Below are positions 26,130 to 35,290 of a stretch of DNA of 64,000 nt, piece after piece. The notes beneath the pieces were generated by a model. That model searched no databases. It was not told the origin of the DNA and saw only the letters and a program-made list of their open reading frames with translations. Source of the stretch: Pseudomonas fluorescens (GTDB lineage Bacteria > Pseudomonadota > Gammaproteobacteria > Pseudomonadales > Pseudomonadaceae); the NCBI RefSeq assembly GCF_018614655.1, contig NZ_JAGGOG010000018.1, forward strand, positions 276,035 to 340,034. The letters are read 5' to 3'. How positions within the stretch are numbered: position 1 is the stretch's first letter; each line of letters opens with the position of its first letter. A program made the translations under genes and the position numbers.

Positions 26130-27059
26130 ATGTCGTCGCTAGAACATCGCCCTGCCCCCCTCGACCCCGACATGGAAAAGCAACGCGCAGAGTTGGCCGA
26201 TATCGTTCTGCGTCACACCTGTGAGGACGGCTCCTACGCCACGGCGATCAATTCGTTCGTGCTCAACCGGCATAACGCGCCACGGGACTTCATGCCCGTG
26301 CTGGCGCAACCGGCGTTGTGCATCCTCGCCCACGGCAGCAAGGAAGTGCGCCTGGCAGACGAAACCTTCGCGTATGACCCGCTTAATTACCTAGTGTTTT
26401 CGGTGTCGATGCCGGTAGCCGGACGCATTATCGAGGCCTCGCCGGAAAACCCTAACCTGTCACTTCGCCTGGACATCGACCCGGCGCAAATCACCGCGCT
26501 GATCGCCGAGGCTGGGCCCATGGGTGTGCCCACTCGCCCGACGGCGCGAGGCTTGTATGTCGACCGTCTCGACAGCCAGTTGCTGGACGCGGTGCTGCGC
26601 CTGACGCGCCTGCTGGACACGCCCAAAGACATTGCCATGCTCGCGCCGCTGATCAGCCGCGAGATTCTGTATCGCCTGTTGCGTAGCCCACAGGGCTATC
26701 GACTGTATGAAATTGCCGTCGCCAACAGCCAGAGCCATCGGGTCAGCCAGGCCATCAAGTGGTTGAACGGCAACTATGAACAGCCGCTGCGCATTGATGA
26801 CCTGGCCAAGGAAGTGAACCTCAGCGTCTCGACCTTGCACCACCGTTTCAAGGCGATGACGGCCATGAGTCCGTTGCAATATCAGAAGCAACTGCGCCTG
26901 CAAGAGGCGCGGCGTCTGATGATTGCCGAAGGCCTGGAGGCCTCCGCGGCTGGATATCGGGTGGGGTATGAAAGCCCCTCGCAATTCAGCCGTGAATACA
27001 GCCGGTTGTTTGGGGCGCCGCCGTTGCGGGATTTGGCACGCTTGCGCTTGAGCGTTTAA
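26130..27059 (+). CDS. AraC-family transcriptional regulator (AraC_N type)
   Basis: A 309-residue regulator. The N-terminal effector-binding cupin-like domain (about 20-180) resembles the AraC_N group, with AQPALCILAHGSKEVRLADE and YLVFSVSMPVAGRI. The C-terminal 100 residues carry two helix-turn-helix motifs (RIDDLAKEVNLSVSTLHHRFK and VGYESPSQFSREYSRLFG). AGAGGATG precedes the chosen ATG. It is divergent from the ABM-like gene and probably regulates it together with itself. Effector unknown. Confidence 0.88.
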   Translation: MSSLEHRPAPLDPDMEKQRAELADIVLRHTCEDGSYATAINSFVLNRHNAPRDFMPVLAQPALCILAHGSKEVRLADETFAYDPLNYLVFSVSMPVAGRIIEASPENPNLSLRLDIDPAQITALIAEAGPMGVPTRPTARGLYVDRLDSQLLDAVLRLTRLLDTPKDIAMLAPLISREILYRLLRSPQGYRLYEIAVANSQSHRVSQAIKWLNGNYEQPLRIDDLAKEVNLSVSTLHHRFKAMTAMSPLQYQKQLRLQEARRLMIAEGLEASAAGYRVGYESPSQFSREYSRLFGAPPLRDLARLRLSV

Positions 27060-27069
27060 CACTGCAAAC

Positions 27070-27174
27070 CTGTAGCCGCTGCCGAGGCACGAGGCTGCGA
27101 TGCGTGTCCGCAGGACCGCCCTCGGGGCCTGCTTCGCAGCCCATCGCAGCCTCGTGCCTCGGCAGCGGCTACAG
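27070..27174. repeat. CTGTAGCCGCTG repeat, palindromic subtype
   Basis: A 105-bp inverted repeat with about 32-bp arms (CTGTAGCCGCTGCCGAGGCA and complement). It lies between the convergent AraC and gtrS genes and could act as a bidirectional terminator-like structure. The copy at 62398-62497 has the same interior. Confidence 0.85.
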
Positions 27175-27178
27175 GGGT

Positions 27179-28648
27179 TTAATCCAGACTGCGGGGCAAC
27201 TGCAAGGTCACCCGCAAGCCACCCTCACGCAAATTCTGCAAATTCACCTCACCGCCATGGCTATGGGCGATGTTGCGCGCGATGCCCAGGCCCAGGCCGT
27301 AGCCTTGCTGCTGCCCGGCGAGGCGGAAGTGCGGTTCGAAGACTTGTTCCAGGCGCTGTTCGGGCACGCCGGGGCCTTCGTCATCGACGTGGAGGATGAA
27401 CTCCGCGCCGTCATCTTCGATGTACAAATGGGCGTTCTGCCCATACTTCAGGGCGTTGTCGATCAGGTTGCCCATGCAGCGCTTGAGAGCCAGCGGTTTG
27501 CCCTGGTAGAGCGCCAGCGCCCGTCCATGCTGAGTCACCCGGCCGTTGCCGTTGGGTGCCAGGTAAGGTTCCACCAGGCAATCGAGCACGTAATTGAGGT
27601 CCACCGGTTCGATGTTCTCGTGGATGTCGGTGTCCTTGACGCACTGCAATGCGCCTTTGACCAACAACTCCAGCTCATCCAGGTCCCGACCGAACTTGGC
27701 CTGCAGTTTTTCATCTTCCAGCAATTCCACCCGTAACCGCAGACGCGTGATCGGTGTGCGCAGGTCGTGGGAAATGGCGCTGAACAATTGGCTGCGCTCG
27801 GTCAGGTAGCGGCTGATGCGTTCGCGCATGGCATTGAAGGCCCGTCCTACTTCCACCACTTCACTGCCACCACCTTCGGCCACCGGTTCCACGTCAGCGC
27901 CCAGGGACATGTCCCGCGCTGCCCGCGCCAGGCGCTTGAGCGGCCGGCTCTGCCAATGCACCAGCAGGCCGATGAACAGCAGCAGGAACGCACTGGTCAG
28001 CACGATAAACCATACCTGCTGAGACGGCAGGCCTTGTTCTTCGAGGCTGGTGTAGGGTTCCGGCAACAGCGAGGCGATGTACAGCCATTCGCCGGGAGCC
28101 AGTTGAATCTGGGTCACCAGCACAGGCGGATTGACCGGTTCCAGGGTCAAGGCGTAATGCGCCCAGGAGCGCGGCAGTTCGTCTAGCTTCAGGCCCGCGT
28201 TAAAGATTCGCAGGTCCTCGGCGCTGACAAACTCCACCGAGACGTGCACGTCGCTGCCCATGGTCTGGCGCAGCACTTCATCCACGGCTTTGAGCACCGC
28301 CTGCTTGCGCGGGGTCTCGGGCAATATGGCCATGTCCAGCGGTTTGTCGTTGAGGGTCACCACGAAACGCGTGCCGCCCATGCTGCGCAATTGGTCCAGC
28401 ACCAACGGGCGGTAAGCGACCGGTAGAGAGCGGAAATAACTGACACTGGCGGTCATCGAATGGGCCAGGCTGCGGGCGCTGGTGACCAGGCCTTCCAGTT
28501 GGGTGGCCCGCAGTTGCGAGACCCAGATCACGCTGGACAACGCTTGGGCAAACAACACCGCCAGCAGGGTCAGGAGCAACATCCGCCCCAACAGCGAGCG
28601 AGGTACCGGAAACCGCCGGCGTTGTTCGTTCAAGCGTTCAGTGGGCAT
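27179..28648 (-). CDS. gtrS: Sensor histidine kinase GtrS (glucose/2-ketogluconate response)
   Basis: A 489-residue inner-membrane kinase with a transmembrane helix near 20-45, a periplasmic sensor region, a second helix near 190-210, HAMP, the H-box AISHDLRTPITRLR and an ATPase domain with NLIDNALKYG and GLGLGIARN. Forms a pair with GltR just upstream. In P. aeruginosa and P. putida the edd-glk-gltR-gtrS cluster controls glucose uptake and catabolism, with GtrS sensing 2-ketogluconate or 6-phosphogluconate. The ATG at 28648 overlaps the gltR stop by 11 bases. Confidence 0.9.
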   Translation of the reverse strand: MPTERLNEQRRRFPVPRSLLGRMLLLTLLAVLFAQALSSVIWVSQLRATQLEGLVTSARSLAHSMTASVSYFRSLPVAYRPLVLDQLRSMGGTRFVVTLNDKPLDMAILPETPRKQAVLKAVDEVLRQTMGSDVHVSVEFVSAEDLRIFNAGLKLDELPRSWAHYALTLEPVNPPVLVTQIQLAPGEWLYIASLLPEPYTSLEEQGLPSQQVWFIVLTSAFLLLFIGLLVHWQSRPLKRLARAARDMSLGADVEPVAEGGGSEVVEVGRAFNAMRERISRYLTERSQLFSAISHDLRTPITRLRLRVELLEDEKLQAKFGRDLDELELLVKGALQCVKDTDIHENIEPVDLNYVLDCLVEPYLAPNGNGRVTQHGRALALYQGKPLALKRCMGNLIDNALKYGQNAHLYIEDDGAEFILHVDDEGPGVPEQRLEQVFEPHFRLAGQQQGYGLGLGIARNIAHSHGGEVNLQNLREGGLRVTLQLPRSLD

Positions 28649-29369
28649 TACTGGCAACCACACTGGCCGCCAGTTGATAGCCACTGCCACGCACCGTGCG
28701 AATCAGCCGAGGTGGTTTTTCGGTGTCCCGCAGGCGTTGGCGCAAGCGGCTGACGGCCATGTCGACGATTCGGTCCAGTGGCATCAGGTCGCGGCCACGG
28801 GTGGCGTTGCCGATGGTGTCGCGGTCGAGGATTTGTTGGGGGTGGTCGAGGAACAGCTTCAACAAGGCAAAGTCGGCGCCGGAGAGAATCACTTCCTCCC
28901 CGTCCAGATGAAACAGGCGGTGGCTGACCATGTCCAGGCGCCACTCATCGAACACCAGCACCTCGCCACCGCTACGCTCTTGCCCGAACTGGGCACGGCG
29001 CAACAGGGCCTTGATTCGTGCCTGCAATTCACGCGGGCTGAACGGTTTGCCGATGTAGTCGTCGGCCCCCAGCTCCAGGCCAATCACCCGGTCGGCCTCA
29101 TCGGAGCTGGCAGTGAGCATGATGATTGGCACCTGCGCCTGGCGCGGGTGCTGGCGGATCCAGCGGCAGAGGCTGAAGCCATCTTCGTCGGGTAGCATCA
29201 CATCAAGGATCACCAGGTCGCACGGCGCCTCGTTCATCGCCTGACGAAACCCCGCACCGTCCGACACGCCACGGACCTGGAAGCCGGCGCGACAGAGGTA
29301 GGTTTGCAGCAACTCGCGGATTTCCTGGTCGTCGTCGACAAGGAGAATGGACTTACTGGTTACGCTCAC
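28638..29369 (-). CDS. gltR: Response regulator GltR (OmpR family)
   Basis: A 243-residue OmpR/PhoB-type regulator with a receiver domain (VDDDQEIRELL; phospho-acceptor in VILDVMLPDEDG) and a C-terminal winged helix (TIGNATRGRDLMPLDRIVDM). Known to repress glucose-transport genes such as oprB in the absence of inducer. I favour the GTG at 29369 (MSVTSKSILLVDDD) because AAGGA lies 7 bases upstream. The ATG at 29378, three codons earlier, abuts the same AAGG and would leave no spacing. Coupled to gtrS by overlap. Confidence 0.9.
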   Translation of the reverse strand: MSVTSKSILLVDDDQEIRELLQTYLCRAGFQVRGVSDGAGFRQAMNEAPCDLVILDVMLPDEDGFSLCRWIRQHPRQAQVPIIMLTASSDEADRVIGLELGADDYIGKPFSPRELQARIKALLRRAQFGQERSGGEVLVFDEWRLDMVSHRLFHLDGEEVILSGADFALLKLFLDHPQQILDRDTIGNATRGRDLMPLDRIVDMAVSRLRQRLRDTEKPPRLIRTVRGSGYQLAASVVASNAH

Positions 29370-29401
29370 GGGGATCATCCTTATTTTTGTTATGGCTAAC
29401 C

Positions 29402-29502
29402 CTGTAGCCGCTGCCGCAGGCTGCGATAAGGCCAAAGGCCTTCAGCGATTTCAAGAACCTGTGCCTCTTCGAGGTCATCGCAGCCTTCGGCAGCGGCTAC
29501 AG
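29402..29502. repeat. CTGTAGCCGCTG repeat inside the edd-glk-gltR-gtrS operon
   Basis: A 101-bp copy with arms CTGTAGCCGCTGCCGCAGGC... / ...CGGCAGCGGCTACAG lies between the glk stop and the gltR start. As RNA it would form a long stem-loop in the operon transcript. Confidence 0.85.
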
Positions 29503-29516
29503 GGTTGGGGGCGGTA

Positions 29517-30473
29517 CTACGCAAACGCCTGTTCCAACGCGACACCAGCCCCGGTCAACCCGGAATACGGCGCCGTGACCAGCCACACCGGAATGCCCTT
29601 GAAGTAGTCACTCATGCAGCCTTTGTCACCAAAGCTCTTGGCAAAACCACTCTTGATAAAGAAGTCGGCAAACCGTGGGATCACGCCCCCGACGATATAC
29701 ACCCCGCCACGACCGCCGGTGGTCAACACGTTGTTACCGGCCACCCGGCCGAGCCAGATACTGAACTGATCCAGCACTTCCAGAGCCACCGGATCGCCAG
29801 CAAGACCCGCCGCCGTTACGGCTTCGGGGGTTTCCAGCACCGGCGTGTGGCCGTCCACCGCACAGATCGCCCTATACAAACGCGGCAAACCGCCACCGCT
29901 CAGCACGGTTTCGGCGCTGACATGGCCGATCTCGTTGTAAATGTGCTGCCACAGTTGCGCTTCTCGCGGACTGCTCAGGGGCAGGTCGACATGGCCGCCC
30001 TCCCCCGGCAATGCCGCCCAGCGCCCGGCGCCCAGGTCCAGCAGGGTGCCCACGCCCAGGCCGGTGCCCGGGCCGATCACCACTGCCGGGCGCAACGGCT
30101 CCGGCGTGCCTTCGCAGACCACGCGAAATTCATCCGGCTGCAGACGAGTCATGCCCAGGGCCATAGCCGAGAAGTCATTGACCAGCAGCAGCTCATCCAC
30201 CTGCAAGGTTTTACAAAAGGCAGTCTTGCTCAGGCGCCAGTGATTGTTGGTGAATTTAAATTCATCTCCGCTCACCGGTCCGGCGACCGACAGACAGACC
30301 GCACCGATGGCACCCAGCGCCAGGCCCTCCTCCTTGAGGTAGGCCTGGATGGCCTCCTCGGGGCTGGCATGATCCGCCGTCGCATGGACGCGAATCGAGT
30401 GCAGCGCTTGATCCCGCCACAACGCAAAACGGGCGTTGGTACCGCCGATGTCACCGACCAGCGCAAGCTTCAC
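29517..30473 (-). CDS. glk: Glucokinase
   Basis: Phosphorylates glucose to glucose-6-phosphate with ATP, feeding the Entner-Doudoroff pathway. The 318-residue protein has the ROK/Glk-type ATP-binding loop GDIGGTNARFAL (8-19) and the catalytic region LLVNDFSAMALGM, followed by VVIGPGTGLGVG. Translation starts at GTG (30473), whose GTGA overlaps the edd stop, so the two genes are translationally coupled. Second gene of the edd-led operon. Confidence 0.94.
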   Translation of the reverse strand: MKLALVGDIGGTNARFALWRDQALHSIRVHATADHASPEEAIQAYLKEEGLALGAIGAVCLSVAGPVSGDEFKFTNNHWRLSKTAFCKTLQVDELLLVNDFSAMALGMTRLQPDEFRVVCEGTPEPLRPAVVIGPGTGLGVGTLLDLGAGRWAALPGEGGHVDLPLSSPREAQLWQHIYNEIGHVSAETVLSGGGLPRLYRAICAVDGHTPVLETPEAVTAAGLAGDPVALEVLDQFSIWLGRVAGNNVLTTGGRGGVYIVGGVIPRFADFFIKSGFAKSFGDKGCMSDYFKGIPVWLVTAPYSGLTGAGVALEQAFA

Positions 30474-32296
30474 TTAAGACTCTCCAGGGCAGACGTAAAG
30501 GCGCTGGCGCCCTGCTCTGCGGAGCTTGCGGCCAGGCGCATAAATGCAAACAGCTCGCGACCGGCCCCCACGTTATTACCCAACAGGCCCGTGGCAGGCG
30601 CGCGCGCTGCAAATTCTTCGGCGTCCACCTTAAGCTCCAAGGTGCCTTTGACGCCATCCACACGAATGATATCGCCATCTCGCACCCGCGCCAGCGCACC
30701 GCCGCGCTGAGCCTCGGGGCTGACATGAATCGCGGCCGGGATCTTACCCGAGGCGCCGGACATCCGCCCATCTGTTACCAACGCCACCTTGAAGCCACGG
30801 TCCTGCAACACACCCAGGAACGGCGTCATCTTGTGCAGTTCCGGCATGCCATTGGAACGCGGGCCCTGGAAACGCATCACCGCAACAAAGTCTTTCTCCA
30901 ACTGGCCGGCCTTGAAGGCATCGGCCAAGTCCTGTTGATCCTGGAACACCACGGCCGGGGCTTCGACGATTTGATGTTCGAGGGCCACGGCGGAGACTTT
31001 CATCACTCCGCGACCCAGGTTGCCTTCCATCACCCGCAATCCACCTTCCGGGGAGAACGCACGGGCCACAGGGCGCAGGATGGTTTCGTCGAGGCTTTCG
31101 ATCGGGCCTTCACGCCACACCAGTTCGCCGTCCACCAGGAACGGCTCCTGGGTGTAGCGGCTCAGGCCGTGGCCGGCGACGGTGTTGACGTCTTCATGAA
31201 GCAAGCCGGCTTCCAGCAGTTCGCGGATCAGGAACGACATGCCGCCCGCCGCCTGGAAGTGGTTGATGTCAGCCTTGCCGTTTGGATAAACATGGGACAG
31301 GGTCGGCACCACCTCGGAGAGGTCGGCCATGTCTTGCCAGGTCAACTGGATGCCCGCCGCCATGGCGATGGCCGGCATGTGCAAGGTGTGATTGGTGGAA
31401 CCGCCGGTGGCGTTGAGGGCGACGATGGAGTTGACCAGGGATTTTTCGTCGACGATCTCGCCAATCGGCATGAACGAGCCGCTCTGCTTGGTCAGGCGCG
31501 TGACCTGATGCGCGGCTTCACGGGTCAGGGCGTCACGCAGCGGCGTGTACGGGTTGACGAAAGAGGCCCCCGGCAAGTGCAGGCCCATGACCTCCATCAG
31601 CAACTGGTTGGTGTTGGCGGTGCCGTAGAACGTACAGGTGCCGGGGCTGTGGTAGGACTTCATCTCCGATTCCAGCAGCTCTTCGCGGGAGGCCTTGCCT
31701 TCAGCGTAACGCTGGCGCACGTCGGCCTTCTGCTTGTTGGAGATACCCGACGGCATCGGCCCGCCCGGTACGAAGATCATCGGCAGGTGACCGTAACGCA
31801 AGGCGCCCATCATCAGGCCAGGGACGATCTTGTCGCAGATGCCCAGCATCAGCGCCGCATCGAACATGTTGTGGGACAGCGCTACCGCCGTGGACATCGC
31901 AATGACTTCACGGCTCAGCAGGCTCAGCTCCATGCCAGGCTCGCCTTGGGTCACGCCGTCGCACATGGCCGGGGTGCCGCCGGCGAACTGACCGACGGAA
32001 CCGATCTCACGCAGGGCTTTTTTGATTTGTTCAGGGAAATGTTCGTACGGCTGGTGCGCCGAGAGCATGTCGTTATATGACGAAACAATTGCCACGTTGG
32101 CCGCGTTCATCATCCGCAGGCTGTGTTTGTCTTCGGTACCGCAACCCGCCACGCCGTGGGCAAAGTTGGCGCATTGCAGCTTGCCGCGCATCGGACCGTC
32201 GCTGGCAGCGCCGCGAATGAGTGCAAGGTAGGCCTCACGGGTGGCGCGGCTACGGGCGATAAGCCGTTCGGTGACCTCAAGTACGCGGGGATGCAT
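30470..32296 (-). CDS. edd: Phosphogluconate dehydratase (Entner-Doudoroff)
   Basis: Dehydrates 6-phosphogluconate to 2-keto-3-deoxy-6-phosphogluconate. The 608 residues are typical of Edd in the IlvD/Edd family. GVAGCGTEDKHSLRMMN and GICDKIVPGLMMGALRYGHLP are family-characteristic segments that include iron-sulfur ligand cysteines. It leads an operon with glk, gltR and gtrS, and is divergent from gap. A HexR-type operator at 32416-32430 lies about 120 bases upstream of its start. Together with gap it allows coordinate response to the pathway intermediate. Confidence 0.96.
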   Translation of the reverse strand: MHPRVLEVTERLIARSRATREAYLALIRGAASDGPMRGKLQCANFAHGVAGCGTEDKHSLRMMNAANVAIVSSYNDMLSAHQPYEHFPEQIKKALREIGSVGQFAGGTPAMCDGVTQGEPGMELSLLSREVIAMSTAVALSHNMFDAALMLGICDKIVPGLMMGALRYGHLPMIFVPGGPMPSGISNKQKADVRQRYAEGKASREELLESEMKSYHSPGTCTFYGTANTNQLLMEVMGLHLPGASFVNPYTPLRDALTREAAHQVTRLTKQSGSFMPIGEIVDEKSLVNSIVALNATGGSTNHTLHMPAIAMAAGIQLTWQDMADLSEVVPTLSHVYPNGKADINHFQAAGGMSFLIRELLEAGLLHEDVNTVAGHGLSRYTQEPFLVDGELVWREGPIESLDETILRPVARAFSPEGGLRVMEGNLGRGVMKVSAVALEHQIVEAPAVVFQDQQDLADAFKAGQLEKDFVAVMRFQGPRSNGMPELHKMTPFLGVLQDRGFKVALVTDGRMSGASGKIPAAIHVSPEAQRGGALARVRDGDIIRVDGVKGTLELKVDAEEFAARAPATGLLGNNVGAGRELFAFMRLAASSAEQGASAFTSALESLK

Positions 32297-32415
32297 GTGT
32301 AGAACTCCAGGCTAACGGATGTGGCGACCTGTATGTCTATGCTGATCAAACACCGCTGCACGTGGGATGGCAGCGTGTTATTTGACCCATCGGACCAGTT
32401 GATTCAGGTCACTCG

Positions 32416-32430
32416 TTGTAGATTGAACAA
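32416..32430. promoter_or_regulatory. HexR operator 1 (edd side)
   Basis: TTGTAGATTGAACAA fits the TTGT-N7-ACAA operator described for HexR of P. putida, which releases DNA on binding 2-keto-3-deoxy-6-phosphogluconate. It is about 120 bases upstream of the edd start. Confidence 0.75.
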
Positions 32431-32477
32431 AATATTGCCACTAAAAAGGCTTGTTTTCTATTTTTATGCGAATAATC

Positions 32478-32492
32478 TTGTAATTCTTACAA
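32478..32492. promoter_or_regulatory. HexR operator 2 (gap side)
   Basis: TTGTAATTCTTACAA is a perfect TTGT-N7-ACAA palindrome, 24 bases before the gap start. AATAAT, a possible -10, ends just upstream of it, which would place HexR over the transcription start. Confidence 0.8.
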
Positions 32493-32516
32493 CAAATCGA
32501 CGACAGGCGCTTTCCA

Positions 32517-33518
32517 ATGACACTTCGAATCGCAATCAATGGTTTTGGCCGTATTGGCCGTAATGTCCTGCGCGCACTTTATACCCAAGGTTACCGTCAG
32601 GATTTGCAGATCGTCGCCATCAACGATCTTGGCGACAGCGCGATCAATGCTCACCTGCTCAAATACGATACCGTCCACGGCACTTTCGATGCAGAGGTCG
32701 CCCACGATCAGGAAAGCCTGACCGTCAATGGTGACCGGATTGCCGTCAGTGCCATTCGCAACCCGGCCGACCTGCCCTGGGCTGCCGAGAAGATCGACGT
32801 CGTGTTCGAATGCACCGGTCTGTTCACCGACCGTGCCAAGGCTGCCGCCCATATTACCGCCGGCGCGCGCAAGGTGATCATTTCGGCCCCGGCCAAGGGC
32901 GCTGACGCCACCGTGGTCTACGGTGTGAACCATGACATCCTGCGTCAATCCCACCAGATCATTTCCAACGCGTCCTGCACCACCAACTGCCTGGCGCCGG
33001 TCGCCCAAGTGCTGCACCGCGAGTTGGGCATCGAAAGCGGTTTGATGACCACCATCCACGCCTACACCAACGACCAGAACCTGACCGACGTCTACCACAC
33101 CGACCCGTACCGGGCTCGTTCGGCCACCCAGAACATGATCCCGAGCAAGACCGGTGCCGCCGAAGCGGTAGGCCTGGTACTGCCTGAACTGGCGGGCAAG
33201 CTGACCGGGATGGCCGTACGCGTGCCGGTGATCAACGTCTCCCTGGTGGATTTGACTGTACAACTCAAGCGCGAAGCGTCCGCAGATGAGGTCAACGCCC
33301 TGCTCAAGGCGGCCAGCCAACATTCGAAGATCCTCGGCTACAACACCCTGCCGCTGGTTTCCAGTGACTTCAACCATAACCCGCTGTCGTCGATCTTTGA
33401 CGCCAACCACACCAAGTCCAGCGGCAAGCTGCTGAAAGTGTTGGCCTGGTATGACAACGAGTGGGGCTTCTCCAACCGGATGCTGGATAACTGCCTGGCG
33501 CTGTGTAACGCCGAATAA
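32517..33518 (+). CDS. gap: Glyceraldehyde-3-phosphate dehydrogenase, type I
   Basis: Oxidises glyceraldehyde-3-phosphate to 1,3-bisphosphoglycerate with NAD(P). The 333-residue protein carries the Rossmann motif INGFGRIGRNVLRAL and the catalytic ISNASCTTNCLAP with C154. The substrate-binding and C-terminal WYDNEWGFSNRM motifs are intact. It is divergent from edd and shares a HexR-regulated intergenic region, as in other pseudomonads (gap-1). The ribosome site is weak (AGGCG). Confidence 0.96.
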   Translation: MTLRIAINGFGRIGRNVLRALYTQGYRQDLQIVAINDLGDSAINAHLLKYDTVHGTFDAEVAHDQESLTVNGDRIAVSAIRNPADLPWAAEKIDVVFECTGLFTDRAKAAAHITAGARKVIISAPAKGADATVVYGVNHDILRQSHQIISNASCTTNCLAPVAQVLHRELGIESGLMTTIHAYTNDQNLTDVYHTDPYRARSATQNMIPSKTGAAEAVGLVLPELAGKLTGMAVRVPVINVSLVDLTVQLKREASADEVNALLKAASQHSKILGYNTLPLVSSDFNHNPLSSIFDANHTKSSGKLLKVLAWYDNEWGFSNRMLDNCLALCNAE

Positions 33519-33522
33519 CCTT

Positions 33523-33628
33523 TGTGGGAGCGGGCTTGTGTGGGAGCGGGCTTGCTCGCGAAGGCTGAGTGTCAGTCACAGGATATATCGACTGACACTC
33601 CGCTTTCGCGAGCAAGCCCGCTCCCACA
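33523..33628. repeat. REPIN with a duplicated 5' half-arm
   Basis: A complete inverted REP pair (33539-33628) is preceded by a truncated extra copy, TGTGGGAGCGGGCTTG (33523-33538), so the first 16 bases occur twice in tandem. It lies directly after gap. Confidence 0.85.
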
Positions 33629-33672
33629 TTGGCACCCTGCAGGCTCACACATTAGTCCCTTGCCATTTGCGC

Positions 33673-33692
33673 TGATGATAAGCATTATCATT
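33673..33692. promoter_or_regulatory. Fur box upstream of the ECF sigma factor gene
   Basis: ATGATAAgcaTTATCAT is a perfect 7-bp palindrome close to the Fur consensus GATAATGATAATCATTATC. It lies 27 bases upstream of the GTG start, so the heme-uptake sigma factor is probably induced by low iron. Confidence 0.78.
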
Positions 33693-33717
33693 TGCTGCAA
33701 ATCGGTCTGGTATCACT

Positions 33718-34236
33718 GTGAGCCAATCTCGCTTCAATCAAGTCTTCCTCAGCCAACGGGTCATTCTGCTGCGCACCTTGCAGCGGATGGTGAATAACCA
33801 CAGCACCGCCGAGGACCTGTTGCAGGAAACCTACCTGCGTGTCACACGGGCCCTGAGTGAAAGACCGATCGACCACCTCGAACCCTTCGTCTATCAGACG
33901 GCCCGCAACCTGGCGCTGGACCACCTGCGCTCGCGTCGGATTCAAGCCCGCACGTTGCAGGAAGATGTACCCATGGAGATCCTGCAGAGCGTTGCCTCCC
34001 CCGTCAGTACCCCCGAAGATGCCACCCAGGCCGAACAGTTGCTGGAGCACCTGAGTGCCAGCCTCGGTCAGTTGAGCGCACGCCAGCAGCAGATTTTCAT
34101 CCTCAGCCGCCTGCACGGTTGCAGTTACCAGGAGATCGCCGATCAACTTGATGTGTCCTTGAGTACGGTGCAAAAGGAACTGAAATTGATCATGGCAATC
34201 TGTGTGGGTGTGGCCGAACGGCTGGATCGCCCTTAA
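33718..34236 (+). CDS. FecI-type ECF sigma factor (heme/iron uptake)
   Basis: A 172-residue extracytoplasmic-function sigma factor. Region 2 includes STAEDLLQETYLRVTRAL and YQTARNLALDHLRSRR; region 4 includes CSYQEIADQLDVSLSTVQKEL. With the FecR-type anti-sigma and TonB receptor that follow, it forms a cell-surface signalling system. The downstream heme oxygenase points to heme as inducer, similar to HasI or HxuI of P. aeruginosa. The start is GTG at 33718 without a strong ribosome site, but protein similarity begins there. Preceded by a Fur box. Confidence 0.9.
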   Translation: MSQSRFNQVFLSQRVILLRTLQRMVNNHSTAEDLLQETYLRVTRALSERPIDHLEPFVYQTARNLALDHLRSRRIQARTLQEDVPMEILQSVASPVSTPEDATQAEQLLEHLSASLGQLSARQQQIFILSRLHGCSYQEIADQLDVSLSTVQKELKLIMAICVGVAERLDRP

Positions 34237-34320
34237 GCTTTATCGGACAAAGCCGACAGCACTGTCGATTCAAACGGCAAGAAGATTGAATAAAACGTGG
34301 GCGAAGACCCGAGGAACACC

Positions 34321-35289
34321 GTGACGGACCCGAATAAACTGCCGCCCCATGAGCTGGCTCATGAGGTGTTGCAAGACACGACCATGGACCAAGCCCTCGA
34401 CTGGCTGATCGCCTTGCAGTGCCCGCAACCCGGGCAGCAGGCGGAGTTCGAGGCCTGGTTGGCCAGCGCCCCGGCGCACCTCGAGGCTTTCGCCAAGGCC
34501 CAGTCCGCCTGGGGTGGTGCACCGGTGCACAGCGCCGCAGTGGCCCTCAACGCACCCCGCAAACCCAGCGCCTGGCGTCGCATCAAGCCTCACTGGAAAC
34601 CCTTGGCCACTGCCGCCGTGTTACTGCTGGGATTGTTCAGTTTCAGCAACCTGCCGGTGCGCTTGCAGGCTGACCACCTGACCGTGGTGGGCGAGCGCCA
34701 GCGCCTGCAACTGGACGATGGCTCGAAAGTCCTGCTCAACACCAACTCCGCCTTCTCCAGCACCATCAATGACCATCAACGCATTGCCCGCCTGTATCAG
34801 GGCGAAGCATTTTTTGAAGTGGTGGCCAATCGCGAACTGCCCCTGGAAATCGATGCCGGCCCCGTACGGGCCCGTGTCAGTGATACCACCTTCGCCGTGC
34901 GTTACCTCGATGGCGAAGCCCAGGTCCAGGTGCAACGCGGTGATGTCGACCTGAGCAATACCTTCGACGACGCCCGGGTGCGCCTGAGCGCCGGCCAAAG
35001 CATTCGCATCGGCCCCAAGGGCTTCGGCCAACCCGCCCGCCTGGATGCCGGCAAGGACCTGGCCTGGGTTCAGGGCCGGCTGGTCTTCGAAAACTGCCCG
35101 ATGAGCGAAGTGCTGGCCGAACTGCGCCGCTATTACCCCGGCTGGATCGTCAACAACAACGACCGATTGGCCAGCGTCAACGTCACGGGTAATTACCGCC
35201 TCGACCAGCCGCTGGACGTGGTGCGCTCCCTGGCCCACATCACTTCGGCCAAGCTCTCGGAATACCCCGCGCTGGTGATCCTCAACTAA
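34321..35289 (+). CDS. FecR-type anti-sigma factor/regulator
   Basis: A 322-residue inner-membrane regulator. The N-terminal cytosolic anti-sigma domain includes QALDWLIALQCP and FEAWLASAPAHLEAF (DUF4880-like, about 20-65). One membrane helix lies at about 95-110. The periplasmic FecR domain follows, with RLQLDDGSKVLLNTNSAF and a C-terminal secretin/TonB-like short domain. It would carry the signal from the TonB receptor to the sigma factor. The GTG at 34321 has GAGGAA at 7 bases, which decides the start over an in-frame GTG at 34297. Confidence 0.9.
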   Translation: MTDPNKLPPHELAHEVLQDTTMDQALDWLIALQCPQPGQQAEFEAWLASAPAHLEAFAKAQSAWGGAPVHSAAVALNAPRKPSAWRRIKPHWKPLATAAVLLLGLFSFSNLPVRLQADHLTVVGERQRLQLDDGSKVLLNTNSAFSSTINDHQRIARLYQGEAFFEVVANRELPLEIDAGPVRARVSDTTFAVRYLDGEAQVQVQRGDVDLSNTFDDARVRLSAGQSIRIGPKGFGQPARLDAGKDLAWVQGRLVFENCPMSEVLAELRRYYPGWIVNNNDRLASVNVTGNYRLDQPLDVVRSLAHITSAKLSEYPALVILN

Positions 35290-35290
35290 A

